Source: Chrysaora quinquecirrha
Lineage: Eukaryota > Cnidaria > Scyphozoa > Semaeostomeae > Pelagiidae
Assembly: GCA_014526335.1 (NCBI GenBank)
Contig: JACTAT010000045.1
Coordinates: forward strand, 1,969,978-2,033,977
Reading direction: 5' to 3'
DNA length: 64,000 bases
In this document: positions 42,094 through 53,004 of the stretch, piece after piece
Position numbering within the stretch: position 1 is the stretch's first letter
Layout: each line of letters begins with the position of its first letter
Made by a program: the position numbers and the translations under genes
The notes under the pieces: model-generated
The model's input: the letters and a program-made list of their open reading frames with translations, nothing else
What the model was told of the DNA's origin: nothing
Databases searched by the model: none

Positions 42094-43182
42094 ATGAACA
42101 ACAACAAGCTGAAGCAGACACCAAGGCAGATTTATTTTCTGAAGTTTGAATCGAAATCATCAGGAAGCATACTTGCTTCACCATCTTCTGAGCGACATAC
42201 AGCTTCTAGCAAGGAAAATGGGATTGAAAGTATTGTAAATAACACCACATCCCTGAGGAGGTTGTTGCTGCAAGAATTTGGAGATGAGATTGGACTTTTT
42301 CCTTTGGGAAAAACCTTGCAGTGCATTCCTCGACAGTAAATCCATGTGCATACACAGCTCTGATGCTAAAAGGTTGCCGCCTAAGAGATGAAGATTGTGT
42401 CCGCTCATTTGTTAACTACATTCAAAAAAAGTTAACAGGACAATCTGCAAGACTTCTTGCAAGTTCGCCTGAATCTTTATTGGAATTGTTTGATGAAGGT
42501 CCTCTTCCTGATCTTTACAATGTGATCTATGCTTTAATGTACCCACAATTCTCAAAGAATGAGTATGGTTATGCTAAAACAGAATCAACCAATATTTCAA
42601 CAAAAACTTGGTTATTGGCATTAGACTGTCAGTCTCTGATTATTTGTCAAAAAAAAACTCTAAGCAAGCAATGATTGGCCTTACAGTACATCATCTAATT
42701 GGAAGTAAAGAAGCAGCTCAGTACCTTCATGGTCTTGGTTGTGCCATATCGTACAATGCCATCCTGATATACAATGACTAATAGTCAAGAAATTAGCCAG
42801 CTGTCGAGAAACGTTTCACAACTTTTACTTCATTGCATTCTTCAATAGACAACAATAATGGCAACCAAGAGACAGTAACTAAGTGGTCATCGGAGTGTTT
42901 CACAATGACAGTTGCAGCTTGGCACAAGTGTGCTGTCACAATTTGGCCATTGACAAACCCGATACTTTTGTTTTGATTTTGAAGGAGCATGAGGGGTATC
43001 CCATTAAAAAGAGAGGTTATTTCGATGTCATTGTAGCATGTGACATGTGTAATTATCTGGAGGTCACCGAGACTGTTGTTGATGAATGTGGTAGCAGCAC
43101 TGCTTATTGTAAGAAACAGGTAATTTGTACGAGTGTTGTATGCATCGATAACATTGTTGCTAGTAATTGGTTCCTTGAATAA
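42094..43182 (+). pseudogene. Transposon-associated ORF, C-terminal pieces (copy 2)
   Basis: Counterpart of 30870-31933. Pieces at 42094-42339, 42321-42674 (117 aa, longer than in copy 1) and 42883-43182. Just past the duplication end the frame runs on into unique sequence. No enzymatic motif recognised. Confidence 0.4.
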
Positions 43183-43568
43183 TACCCTACCTGCTTGGAA
43201 TTGTTCAAGAGTTTCTGTTGATGGCTTCTTAGTGCCGATTTCTGTTAGAAAATTAATCAAAGCGGTTATGGGAGAAAAAAACCAAAATTGTTGTAGCAAC
43301 TTGCAACATAACATAGAAATGTGAAAGAAACTAATAGCACTCGAAAATCTGAAAATTTGGAAATTAAAGAAGAAAAATGCATAATGTATAAGTAGTTGAT
43401 ATAAGAATATGATGTTATATGAATATGAAATATGAATATGAAACTTCAGAAGTATCTCAGTGTTGCTGCCATTGTCTTCAGTTTCCATGTCCCGTGACTT
43501 GGAAATGAATAGCAGTGGCAAAAGATCTTTGAGATCCTTTGTTTTATTGAATTTTTGGTCAGGCTGAG

Positions 43569-45338
43569 GTGGCCAGCCAGAATGACTCTAAAACACTCTA
43601 TAGAATTGTCAAAGAACTGACAGGAGATGGCAGACCAACTGAAGTGCCAATCAAAGATAAAAGCGGTAAAGTTTTGACAACACCAGAGCAGCAAAAGGCA
43701 AGATGGGCTGAACACTTTCAGGAAGTTCTAAACCAACCAAATCCAGAAACACTTTGGAATTTTAATGATGGCGATGACGTACAGGTACAACGACTAGATG
43801 TGAAGATGAACAACATTACGGAAGCTGAAGTAGAAAAAGCAATAAAAAATCTAAAAAACAACAAGGCAGCTGGACAAGACCAGATTACAGCAGAGCTGCT
43901 GAAACATGGTGCAGGTACAGTGATACAGCAAATGACAAAATTGCTCAATTGCTGCTGGGAACAACAACAGGTACCAAAAGAATGGAAGAATGGTGTCATT
44001 GTAAAGATACCCAAGAAAGGAAACCTGGCAGATTGTAATAACTGGAGAGGTGTGACTCTTTTATCGGTGCCAGGAAAAGTGTTAAGCATTTTAATGTTAA
44101 AGCGTCTCCAAGATTCAGTAGATGCAAGATTGAGAGAACAACAAGCTGGCTTCAGAAAAGGAAGATCAGGATGTGAACAAATATTCACACTGCGTAACAT
44201 CATTGAACAGTGTACAGAATTTCAGCAACCCATTGAAATTAATTTTGTTGATTTTAAAAAAGCATTTGACAGTGTCCACCGAGAGTCACTGTGGAAAATC
44301 TTGACTGTCTATGGTATTCCGATGCAATATGTGGGAATCTTCCAAAATATCTATGAAAATAGCAGCTGTTGTGTGAAATTGCCTGATGGAAATACAGATT
44401 TTTTCAAGATCCAAACTGGTGTAAGACAAGGATGTATATTGTCACCTTTTTTATTCCTGCTGGTAGTGGATTTCATTATGACGAAGGCTATTGATGGTAC
44501 AGACCAAGGTATCAAGTGGCAACAACAACAGAAACTGGCTGATCTTGACTTTGCTGATGACATTGCAATTATTGCTGAAACAAGAGAAGGATTGCAACAG
44601 TTAACTGACAATCTGTCAGAGGTAGCTGGATATATGGGACTGCGAATTAGCCATGAAAAGACCAAAGTGTTGCAAGTACCGACAGCTCAACAGAATGCTG
44701 TGGGTATAACAGTTGCAGGACAACCTGTTGAAGATGTTCAGACCTTTACTTATCTGGGTAGCGTGATTACAAGTGATGGTGGATCGGAAGCTGATATCAG
44801 AGTACGGATCGGCAAAGCATCTGCAGTATTTAGAAGAATGGGTAAGATCTGGAACAGTGCTAAAATTGAGCAACGGATTAAACTCCGCTTGTACAATACC
44901 ATTGTACTACCAACGGCACTATATGCTAGTGAAACATGGAGAGTAACAGCGGCTAATTGTAAGATGTTAAATGTTTTCCACCAGCGATGCCTGCGACGAA
45001 TTTTGAAGATTTCATACCGTGATCATGTTAGAAATGAAGAGATTCTTAGGCGCGCGGGCTCAAGTCGGCTGCAAGACATTGTGACGGAAAGACGAATGAG
45101 ACTGGCTGGACACGTACTACGACTGCCGGATACCCGACTGGCCAAGAATGCCATCCGGTGGGAACCAACTGATGGGAGGAGAAGGAGAGGGAGGCCAAGA
45201 ATAACGTGGCGCAGGTCATTCAAGGAAGACTTGATGGCTGTGGCGTGTGACTGGCATGGCGTCGAACGAGTGGCCGAAGTCCGAAAGCAGTGGAAACAGC
45301 TGTCTGCCCGATGTGCAAGCCTGCACGGGAGGACCTAA
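43569..45338 (+). CDS. Intact RTE-like non-LTR reverse transcriptase (589 aa), endonuclease missing
   Basis: An uninterrupted frame of 589 codons with all RT motifs: fingers NNKAAGQDQITAELLK, WKNGVIVKIPKKG, QAGFRKGRSGCEQIFTLR, motif A FVDFKKAFDSVH, GVRQGCILSPFLF, motif C FADDIAIIA, thumb with FTYLGSVITSDGG, and a C-terminal domain ending with HQRCLRRILKISYRDHV and RRRRGRPRITW. FADD in place of YADD is common in this clade and compatible with activity. The N-terminal apurinic-like endonuclease is absent, so the copy is 5'-truncated near 43560 and cannot retrotranspose alone. It sits just outside the duplicated segment. Intactness implies a recent insertion. The start codon chosen is the first Met and is arbitrary. 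Confidence 0.8.
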   Translation: MASQNDSKTLYRIVKELTGDGRPTEVPIKDKSGKVLTTPEQQKARWAEHFQEVLNQPNPETLWNFNDGDDVQVQRLDVKMNNITEAEVEKAIKNLKNNKAAGQDQITAELLKHGAGTVIQQMTKLLNCCWEQQQVPKEWKNGVIVKIPKKGNLADCNNWRGVTLLSVPGKVLSILMLKRLQDSVDARLREQQAGFRKGRSGCEQIFTLRNIIEQCTEFQQPIEINFVDFKKAFDSVHRESLWKILTVYGIPMQYVGIFQNIYENSSCCVKLPDGNTDFFKIQTGVRQGCILSPFLFLLVVDFIMTKAIDGTDQGIKWQQQQKLADLDFADDIAIIAETREGLQQLTDNLSEVAGYMGLRISHEKTKVLQVPTAQQNAVGITVAGQPVEDVQTFTYLGSVITSDGGSEADIRVRIGKASAVFRRMGKIWNSAKIEQRIKLRLYNTIVLPTALYASETWRVTAANCKMLNVFHQRCLRRILKISYRDHVRNEEILRRAGSSRLQDIVTERRMRLAGHVLRLPDTRLAKNAIRWEPTDGRRRRGRPRITWRRSFKEDLMAVACDWHGVERVAEVRKQWKQLSARCASLHGRT

Positions 45339-46004
45339 GTCTAAGTAAGAGGTGGGAATAACATTGAATCAGCGCATCAACCTGGTCTTTTAAAGAGCGA
45401 ATGTGCAACAAGCAAATGTATTCCAATTGAATTCAATGCTCCACCCACTTCAACTGTGTCATTTATCCTCTTCATTAGGTGAAATGGAGGATCCTCTTGA
45501 CGAACTTTTTTGCAGCCTTTGTCTCCACCTTACTGTTGTAATTGCAATGGAACTTTTCCAATAAATTGACAATAGGCTTTAATGACTCTCTTGGCTCCGG
45601 TATTTCCTTCTTGTTTAGAAATGTGTTCTTGCTCTCCAATAGGGCAAGACTCTCATGCAATGTAGAGTAGAGCTCAGAGCATGCATACAGGTGCTGGCCT
45701 GCATACCCACTTACAACACTCCAGACGGAGCCTCTTGAATATAGTTTCTTGGTTGATAGATTTCATACAGCCATATGGTGTCATAAAGTTTTTTGGAAAG
45801 TGAGCAAAGTTTATTTGTTTTCCCGTATTGTTGTTTGCTCATCTGCAAAAGAGGAAGTACAAAGCTAGTAAAGGACTGATTAGGTTAATTTTCCAATCAT
45901 ATAAAGCCTTGGGGATTTATGTTGATACTGTTTTTAATAACGGTGACTTTGCAGTTTTTTCAAAAGTAGAAAGTTATAATAATGTATGTATATCAAATTA
46001 TATT
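45339..46004. other. Spacer, including the 3' tail of the RTE-like element
   Basis: After the RT stop come CCTAAGTCTAAGTAAG, perhaps a simple-repeat 3' end. No gene is supported in the rest. Confidence 0.35.
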
Positions 46005-46215
46005 TTTAGATGCGAAAATTGCTCTAAAACCTCATCTTACTGTTCTTGCTGGGCAAGTCGAAATTTTTCGACAATTGCTATTTTCAACAAGACATTTCCA
46101 GTGAAGTAGCTGAATGCTGCTTCTAGTTTAGGTGTCATAAATCAGTAAAACAAAAGTCTATATAAGAAAAAAACTTAAATTTTGTCAATTACATGAGATA
46201 CACTGTATTAGACAT
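46005..46215 (+). repeat. Solitary unit of the 210-bp exon-like repeat
   Basis: Matches the last unit of the arrays at 29630-29790 and 40850-41000: TTGCTCTAAAACCTCATC, ACAATTGCTATTTTCA, AAGACATTTCCAGTGAAG, then AGTTTAGGTGTCATAAATCA. It shows the unit is mobile or dispersed, not confined to the array. Confidence 0.6.
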
Positions 46216-46224
46216 TATAGTCAC

Positions 46225-46690
46225 CACTTATCATGACAAGCCTTTGATATTTCGTTGGGTAACATTTCGGGAGAGATCCGTCTCCCATCATCGGGCAATG
46301 AGAAATGTGGTTTCTTGCCTATTTGATGCAAGGGTCGGGTCAAAAGGTGTGAAATTAACCTGACCTGCGAGGAAGCTCAGGATTTTTTGGCACTCAATTT
46401 CTAAAATTTGTGGCGCCAAAATTGTGTTCAGTGCAACTTTCGATGTTATTCAACCAGATTTCTGGGATTGAGTAAGATACTTGATTGATACAATGAGTTG
46501 ATAGAACCGAGTGAATGCTTTCTTTAACAAGTCTGTTTTTCCAGTTCTTATCTTCATCAATCACTGAAATGATATCCCAATCCATCTGGTGTTTTTCCGT
46601 CCAGCAATGATTGGCAAGATCGCTTTTGTCAGTTCGACCATGGGTCACATTCGATTTATGTTCTTTGAGCCAAGTTCCTGTCTCCAACAG
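46225..46690 (-). mobile_element. Penelope-like element 3' fragment (GIY-YIG end)
   Basis: The minus strand encodes GTWLKEHKSNVTHGRTDKSD, LANHCWTEKHQMDWD, DKNWKNRLVKESIHS and INQVSYSIPEIWLNN. This is the C-terminal end of the GIY-YIG endonuclease domain typical of Penelope-like retroelements (EHK, A.H, H..DW, R..KE.I). Upstream domains are missing. The 3' part holds a hammerhead-like motif at 46264-46295. Confidence 0.6.
46264..46295 (-). ncRNA. Hammerhead-ribozyme-like motif
   Basis: The minus strand reads CCGATGA, then a GGGAGA/TCTCCC stem with a short loop, then GAAA. This is the order of the hammerhead core (CUGAUGA, stem II, GAAA), with C in place of the U. Hammerheads are known in Penelope-like elements. 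Helices I and III are not clear, so this is tentative. Confidence 0.3.
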
Positions 46691-48360
46691 CAGTATCACA
46701 GATGATGCAGCAAGTGAACCCGAACAAAGTGAATTATCTTCAACCACAGGTCCTGGGACTGTTTTCAATTTCTTCAAAGATGCATCTTCATCTTCAAATC
46801 AACGAATAAGAAAATTGCAAAAGGATGTACATTACTGTGTGATCTGTCACAAAAAAGTTTCTCGCAGAAATCAATCTTCATTTTTAAGATATGCCAAATC
46901 CAATCATAAAAATGATCGCTCATTTGATTATAGAAAATCTATTTTTCCTGAAATGCCTGAAAATGCAGTTGCAGCAAGGAAAAAAAGGAAGCAAGCAAGG
47001 CAAAGTGAAGTAAAGTAACAGAGCATGATTCAGCACTAGAACTAGAACAGCTTAAGCCAGCTGAAAGTCAACGTTATCAGCATCAGATATCAAAGCTACC
47101 TCACCACCCCCACCACTTGATATTGACATTAATCATGAATCTGGAGATGTGTTTAATAAATTAATAAACAATCAAGCTATCAAGTCTATTAATGCAGCAA
47201 TTGATTTTAGTACAGATGAAGAGATGAGTTCTTTGAAAACGCTGTACAACAAGCCTATCAGAAAGTACAGAGGGTGATCGATTTTCAGCCCACAACAAGC
47301 AGAGCAAGCAGAGATGGTACGAAAGAGGCAAAAAATGACAATGAATTTTCAGAGATAAAAGAATCCAATCAGAAAGTACAGACAGAATCAGTCAACATTC
47401 TAAAAGAAAGTTGCTGCCTGGTTTCAGCTGCCAGCAAGCAAAGTTGATATGAAAGAGCCAAAAAATGACAATGACTTGGAACAACATCTGATAAATCAAC
47501 TCCAATACATGTTACCAATCATGCAATAATGATTCTGGTTATGGTAAATGGAAAAAAACAGTGATTCCCGTTGATGCTCCTCCTGTATATCAATTCACTG
47601 ACAACAGAGTTGAAGGACGTGCTGCTAAAGATCTTGCTGAACAAAGTGAAAATAAAACTTCCTCAAACGTCGTTTTCTTATCAAGCTGATGGCCAATACC
47701 AAGCTAAAATGTTCATGCAGAAACTAAAGGAATTAATCCATGCAGGAAATGTAGAAAATGCTTTGCCAGATGGACATGAAACATTCTTTGTAGTGCCATG
47801 GGATACAGCCCACTGGATGAATTGTTTGAAAAGGGTAAGATTGCGAAAAAGATGAAAAGGGTAAGATTTTGAGGCGATTGATCAAACGATCGAACCAGTT
47901 CTATCACATGTATTCAAGAGGGAAAGGTCAGCTAGAATATTCAGCATATGCAAAAGAGAACAGCATGAAGGCTCTTGCACCCAAAGTCTATGCAACAACA
48001 AGATTCGCAAGCAGCTCATTTGCACAATTCGAAAGTGTTTATGAAAGCTATGAAGCCCTTGCTAGTGTCTTCTCCATGATCAGAGAAACAGATGATGAGG
48101 AGGAAGAGATGAAATTCCAAGTGAAAGGAAGAGATTTCTGTTTTGACCTTTGTGGTGTAATCGATGTTTTGAGTAAACTTATGGAAATGATGACCAAAGC
48201 ACAAACTCTACATCAATTTATTTGGTCCATTACAAAGTGGTGGCCTAAGCTAAAGGTCATGCTCAACTTAATGAAAAGCAAGATCGAAGAGCAAATTTCT
48301 ACAGATAACATTGTGCTACCAGAAAACCTTTTTCCAAAACTATGCTGACCTTACAAAGGA
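46690..48360 (+). pseudogene. hAT-like transposase remnant
   Basis: Broken plus-strand frames show in order: a Cys/His-type N-terminal piece (HYCVICHKKVS, near 46830), a catalytic-region piece VVPWDTAHWMN (near 47795), and a long C-terminal frame at 47869-48348. That frame reads FIKR-like RLIKRSNQFYHMYSRGKG, VYATTRFASSSFAQFESVYE and GRDFCFDLCGVIDVLSKLME. The W-D-x-A-H and RFASSSF patterns are those of hAT-type transposases and their domesticated vertebrate relatives. Multiple frameshifts make it a pseudogene. Confidence 0.55.
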
Positions 48361-48537
48361 AGATGCTGCTGATTGTATTTTTAAAGGACTCTCACTTCTT
48401 CAAGGTTGGATGGTACAATGGCTGCAGCAGAAATTTGGACTTGTGACTTAGTAATTTTCACATTTAGCTCAGAAACTGGAAATGATGGAGGAATTTTTAT
48501 TGTGAAGATTCCTTTCTCAAGAGATTTTTAGGAGGAT

Positions 48538-49272
48538 GTGACATCAAATATTGAAAGATTCTATTTGAAATGGATGCTTCCAGTTATCTTTGAACAAATA
48601 GAGCCACAAAATAAGATTGAAGACCAGGGGAATATAGCAGAAAAAGAGACACTTGCAGAAATGGAGTTCATGGAAATAGATGATACCACACTGCAAGAAA
48701 ATGAAATCATTAATGTTGAAAAAATGAATGACGCTCAGTCATTCCAACTCGTCACATTGTAAGGGGTGCCTTTGTTCAAAGAGGATATAGATTCCTTATC
48801 AGATCAAGGTTGGCTGACTGATAATATTATTGTTATGGGAATCAGGATGATTTTTCAGCAAAGGCTTGTACCAGACAATGTACAAGTCCTTGATTCAATA
48901 TTATACCTGTCACTATCTGAAAGCATAAGATCAGGGAAAACAATAGAAGAAGCTACTGTGAAAGCATCTGCTTATGTTAAGAATGTTTCACCAAACAGTG
49001 TTTCAATAGTGCCAATATGTCAACATGGTCATTGGTTTGTTTTGGTTCTTTCAAGCAAAAGCATCATCGTCATGGATTCTTTGATCCATTCTCGTGGTGG
49101 AGTTATCACAAGAAGGGAGCAGATAGAACTGCTACTTAATTTTTACAAACGAAGGTTCAGTTTGGATTGGCTTGATGCACCCAGATATGTCATGAAGGTG
49201 CCACAACAAAACAACAGCACAGACTTTGGAATATACTTGTTGCTGAACATTGCAAAATTCCTAGAACCTTGA
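48538..49272 (+). pseudogene. Ulp1/SENP-like (C48) protease domain without catalytic Cys
   Basis: One frame runs 48538-49272 with a single TAA at 48760-48762. After it: WLTDNIIVMGIR (the GWLxD entry of C48 proteases), a long helical linker, IVPICQHGHWFVLVL holding the catalytic His before Trp, IIVMDSL with the catalytic Asp, and VPQQNNSTDFGIYLLLN. In this family the last phrase reads Q..N..DCG(V/I), and the Cys is the nucleophile. Here the codon is TTT (Phe), so the enzyme is dead. Ulp1-like domains cleave SUMO-type modifiers and are often carried by DNA transposons; the hAT-like remnant just upstream fits that. The upstream 74 codons are acidic and unassigned. Confidence 0.65.
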
Positions 49273-49581
49273 ATATTTGAATGCTATGTTCAAGATAGTA
49301 GTAAGTTTTGCCATAAAGATCACACTGCTTGGTTTAATCAAGAAGTGGTAGGCATTGAAAGAACTCTGATCAGACAGTATGTTATGAACAATATTGCAAA
49401 TACAAATTAATCATAGATATTTAAAAACAGAATTTTAAACAATATTGATGAGAAATATAGTAGCAGATATCTGAATTTAATTTACCAAATTATTACAAAA
49501 ATTTGCTAAGGAAACACAAACTGATACAATGCTGTCCATATGGCTTTTCTGTGTCATTTTCTGAGGGTTGCTCGCAATTTT
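49273..49581. other. Spacer between two transposon remnants
   Basis: About 310 bp, AT-rich, nothing recognised. It separates convergent remnants: the Ulp1-like frame (plus) and the THAP transposase (minus). Confidence 0.35.
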
Positions 49582-51023
49582 TTAAGTTTTTAATCTTCTT
49601 ATTGCCCTCTTAACATGTATTCTGATGTTAGAAACCTTTCTGGCTTTGGTCGACCCCTTTGGCTTAAGTGTTCCTTGTTTTAAAGAGGGGGGCATATGAA
49701 GGTAGCAGCCCAGTAGAGCCAACATTCCTCTTATTTGAAAATCTTTATCAGCCATAACTTTGTCACCAGGTTTGAGACAGTCCAAAAATACAGATTTCTG
49801 TTGCATCCAATAAGCAGTTTATAAGTATTATCATTTTTATATGAGCTATAAAGTTGTTTTTGTGCTGCAGGGAGACTGGGGGACTCACATTTCAATTCAA
49901 CTGCATCAATAATGGTGCACAGACCCTTGACAAATTCTTTTGGTTCACCATTCTTCTTCAAAACTGCTTCAGGAAGACGTTTCTCATTTTGTTTGACTGA
50001 TGGAAATCTTCTAAGAAATTCTAGTTCTTGTGACAAAAACAGATTCCATGTTATAAAAATACTGGCTAAAGTTGCTGAGATTCCACAAAGATCAGCTACC
50101 ATTTTGTTGTCAGTTCCTTTTCTGTTTCGAGTGAGGGTCAGCAGAAACTCCTCCCATATACTAAGGTCACGCTGCCTAACCCTTCTTCGCTTTTCAGGCG
50201 CCTTGCCACGCCAAAGTTGCAGTCTGCTTGCCTTTGCACTCACCAAAGAAAAAATATACTCAAGCAGTTCCTTGGATTTTACCCCAACATAATACATAGG
50301 GTTGGCAAGAATGATGCTGACAAAAGTGTTAAGAAACCTGGTTCTTTCATCTGGTTCGTGGTTTTGATGTTTTTGGTCAGATGACTGAATATTTTTTCAT
50401 TTACACCTTCCATAGCTGAATCAGAACTCTGGTAGATTGCTTCATTCAGATCGCGATTGTCGGGACTGCACCTGCAAAGCTTCCATATAACAACTATCCA
50501 CAAAAAAGAGTAAGTCTTCTGCTGCTGATTTATCAAGTTTGGCTTGCGATTCTTCGAACATTTTCTGCATCTCATCAAGAATTTCTGCAACTTCGGTTTT
50601 TTTCTACAGAAAATTTCACATTCTTATGCAGACCAACATTGCTGTCTTCATCGTTACTGACATCGGCTTGTACTGGCCTAGCAAGTGGGTGCTTTCCGTA
50701 CCTTTTTTGGAAAACTCTTTCCAACTTCTCTCGATTTTCAACAGACATGGTGGCTGGAAGTGGGTCTGGGTATTTATCGGAAGGTCCATTTTCACCGACG
50801 AAATGCAGGAGCAAACGTAGTGGTGATACAAAAGTTTTCTCAGTGACAGCTGAGAGGTAGGCCGGCGACAAGCATGAATTCACTTTTCGGCCTTTGCTGC
50901 ATTCCTTACTTTCCCTGGAAAGTGTAAAAATTCGACCGCCTCTCCATATCTATTTACCATTGCTGATGACTTAGCTTTTCTTGTGTCACTTTTACATGAT
51001 CCATAAGAGCAAGTTTTTACCAT
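49582..51023 (-). pseudogene. Second THAP / DDE_4 transposase, broken
   Basis: The ATG at 51023 begins CSYGSCKSDTRKAKS, then VEFLHFPGKVRNAAKAEK, a THAP C2CH zinc domain. A TGA at 50880-50882 replaces the expected Trp codon of the KAEKW signature. Beyond it, in shifting frames, come ACRRP, YVCS and a PDPLPATMS linker. At 50297-49582 lies the DDE_4 part: WEEFLLTLTRNRKG, CTIIDAVELK (first catalytic Asp), SYKNDNTYKLLIGC, KVMADKDFQI (second Asp) and RIHVKRAIRR. In relatives the last phrase is HVERAI with the catalytic Glu; here it is Lys. The element is inactive and differs clearly from the one at 19020. Confidence 0.7.
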
Positions 51024-51090
51024 TTTCGTGAGAATACCAGAAGCACGTAAACGGATTTCGAGCCTTGCAAATTATCATGAAAAGGTGGAT

Positions 51091-52696
51091 TACCTGTGAC
51101 AGTCTGAGATACATTGTGAATGCAGGAGAGGTATGGACTTCTCTGTCTAACAGCGAACTACAATGAATAGTATGTAACAGAAAGCACAGGTATCTCTTTT
51201 TCTTCTACGGATTGTTGTAATGAAAATGCAATGTGTCTTGAGAATTGTCCCAAATTGGGTAATTATGTACAACATATAGTGTGTATCATACAAAGAAGAT
51301 AAACATGAAATATAAGAATGATAATACTAGCAAATAATAAAACATATATAGACATATAATAATGAAAAGAAGATTAGAAACTATACCTGTATTATACCAG
51401 TACTTTCAAGTGTATTGCACAGTTAGATGAGTAAGTGGATGTGTAATGTGCCCCTTTCTGAAATTCGAAACGGTAGAAATGAGTTTTCACATTATTCTTG
51501 TTGCGAATATGATTATAACTAAATATATGACTAGTCCAGTTAGTGCTGTTACTCCCACATAAATAACCTTGTACAAATTGTTCCAGAAAGTGAACGAAGT
51601 GCATGGTTTCAAAGAAGGGTGCTCTGGTTGGGCCATATCCAGTGTTGTGGGCAAAATATTCAAGCCACACAGGCAATGGAAATGACCATTCCGATGGACT
51701 AATTGTTATGAATAGGGAGGGAAGCCAACATTGTCTAACTGCATCTACAAGATACCGGTGTTGCCAGTCCTAGTAGCCGGTGGAGAAAGGTTTGTCTTGT
51801 TAAGAGTAAAAGGCTGTTGCCGAGTCAGTTAATTTCCTTTTCATCCGTGCAGAATTGATGGCACCAGTAATGGTTTTGTAAAGCCATCTGTCGAAAACAA
51901 AAAGTAGAAGGTCAAATTTCATGCCATAGTCAGCAATGGAAGAGAAGCACTTAGTCACTTAGTGATGAAAGAGATTTTTGAACTTCTCCTGTCAGCTGTA
52001 CCTTCGACAACTGATTCACACCAACCCTTATATGGATAGAGATTAGACAACAGGGCAAATTTAATACCCTCCCATTTTAAGACTTAGAAAACGTTTGGTT
52101 CTTCTTTACGACTGACAAGATCATTACGGATATCATGGAAAAATTTATACGTGGACAAATTACTGCGCATCAGGTATTGAAATGCATTTTCACAGATAAG
52201 GGGATCAGCAGGGTCTGGTAGAGACATAACTTTCTGGGGAACTGTTATCTTGAAACATGTAAGTTTCAAGAGGGCTGTCTTTTTACTTTAATGACTGATA
52301 CTTTCCAGTATCCACATCAAAAGGTCTCAGTGCTTGGACATGTAACGATTTTAAAGTCTGTAGCTCTGCAGGAATGTCTTCTATACGCAGAACAATTTAA
52401 TTTCTCTCTTTGCACTGGCAACGGGCTTTACATTTGCACTTCTTATTCAATTTGAAACCTGGCATGAGATAGTCGAACAGCAACGAGCTGCAATCAGGGC
52501 AATAGCTCCATGACAGACTTTTCACCCACAGCCCTAAAGAATGACTAGTTCTTTCTGTTGCAACGTTTGCAACAGAATTTGGAAACTGGGCTGTTATGGT
52601 ATTCATGGATCTTTCAAATTCATCCTCCTTTTTCCGCAGCAATTGCAGGTGATTAAGCTTTCTTTCAGCCAAATTTTTGCCTGTGTCAAGCATGAA
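51091..52696 (-). mobile_element. Helitron Rep (HUH) fragment, tandem copy A
   Basis: The minus strand carries, in broken frames, CPDCSSLLFD then GFKLNKKCKCKARCQCKE (Cys-rich), ELQTLKSLHVQALRPFD, DYGMKFDLLLFVFDR, TITGAINSARM, DAVRQCWLPSLF, EWSFPLP, ETMHFVHFLEQFVQGYLCGS and FYRFEFQKG. This order is the N-terminal part of the Helitron replication initiator. The HUH motif itself (L-H-I-H, codons at 51443-51435) lies one frame away after a G run. Helicase and termini are absent. Confidence 0.65.
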
Positions 52697-53004
52697 GCAT
52701 TGCCTTTTCTTCCAGTATGTTTTTGCAATATCTAAATTTCATGCAAGTGGCTTTTTTATTTGAATACGTCGTGGTAGTTATGAAGTTATACAACAAAATT
52801 TGTTGACAAATACCTTGAATGAAGAATTCAAGTGTAACAAGGCGAATGAACCAATGGGTTGAGAACGAAACTAAAAAAAGTATAAATTGAGTGATATAAT
52901 GTTTACAAATTTGATACATCAACAACAAAAGATGGCAAGTGTGAACAATAATATTGATGTACGTACAAAGCTGGACTGGTATATTTAGTTTCAGTAGGAC
53001 AATT
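52697..53004. other. Spacer between the two Helitron fragments
   Basis: About 308 bp unique to the gap, AT-rich with no recognisable motif. Confidence 0.4.

Larger units (their letters stand above)
31934..43160 (+). repeat. 11.2-kb tandem segmental duplication, copy 2
   Basis: This 11,227-bp block is the second copy of 20700-31933. It contains the same elements in the same order and orientation. Features described for copy 1 lie 11.22-11.23 kb further right here. Confidence 0.9.

Noticed and set aside
42793..43521. Long (242-codon) minus-strand open frame at the right end of copy 2
   Set aside because: It runs antisense to the transposon-associated plus frames, spans the duplication border and has AT-driven Phe/Ile runs without motifs; in copy 1 only its first part exists. 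Likely a chance shadow.
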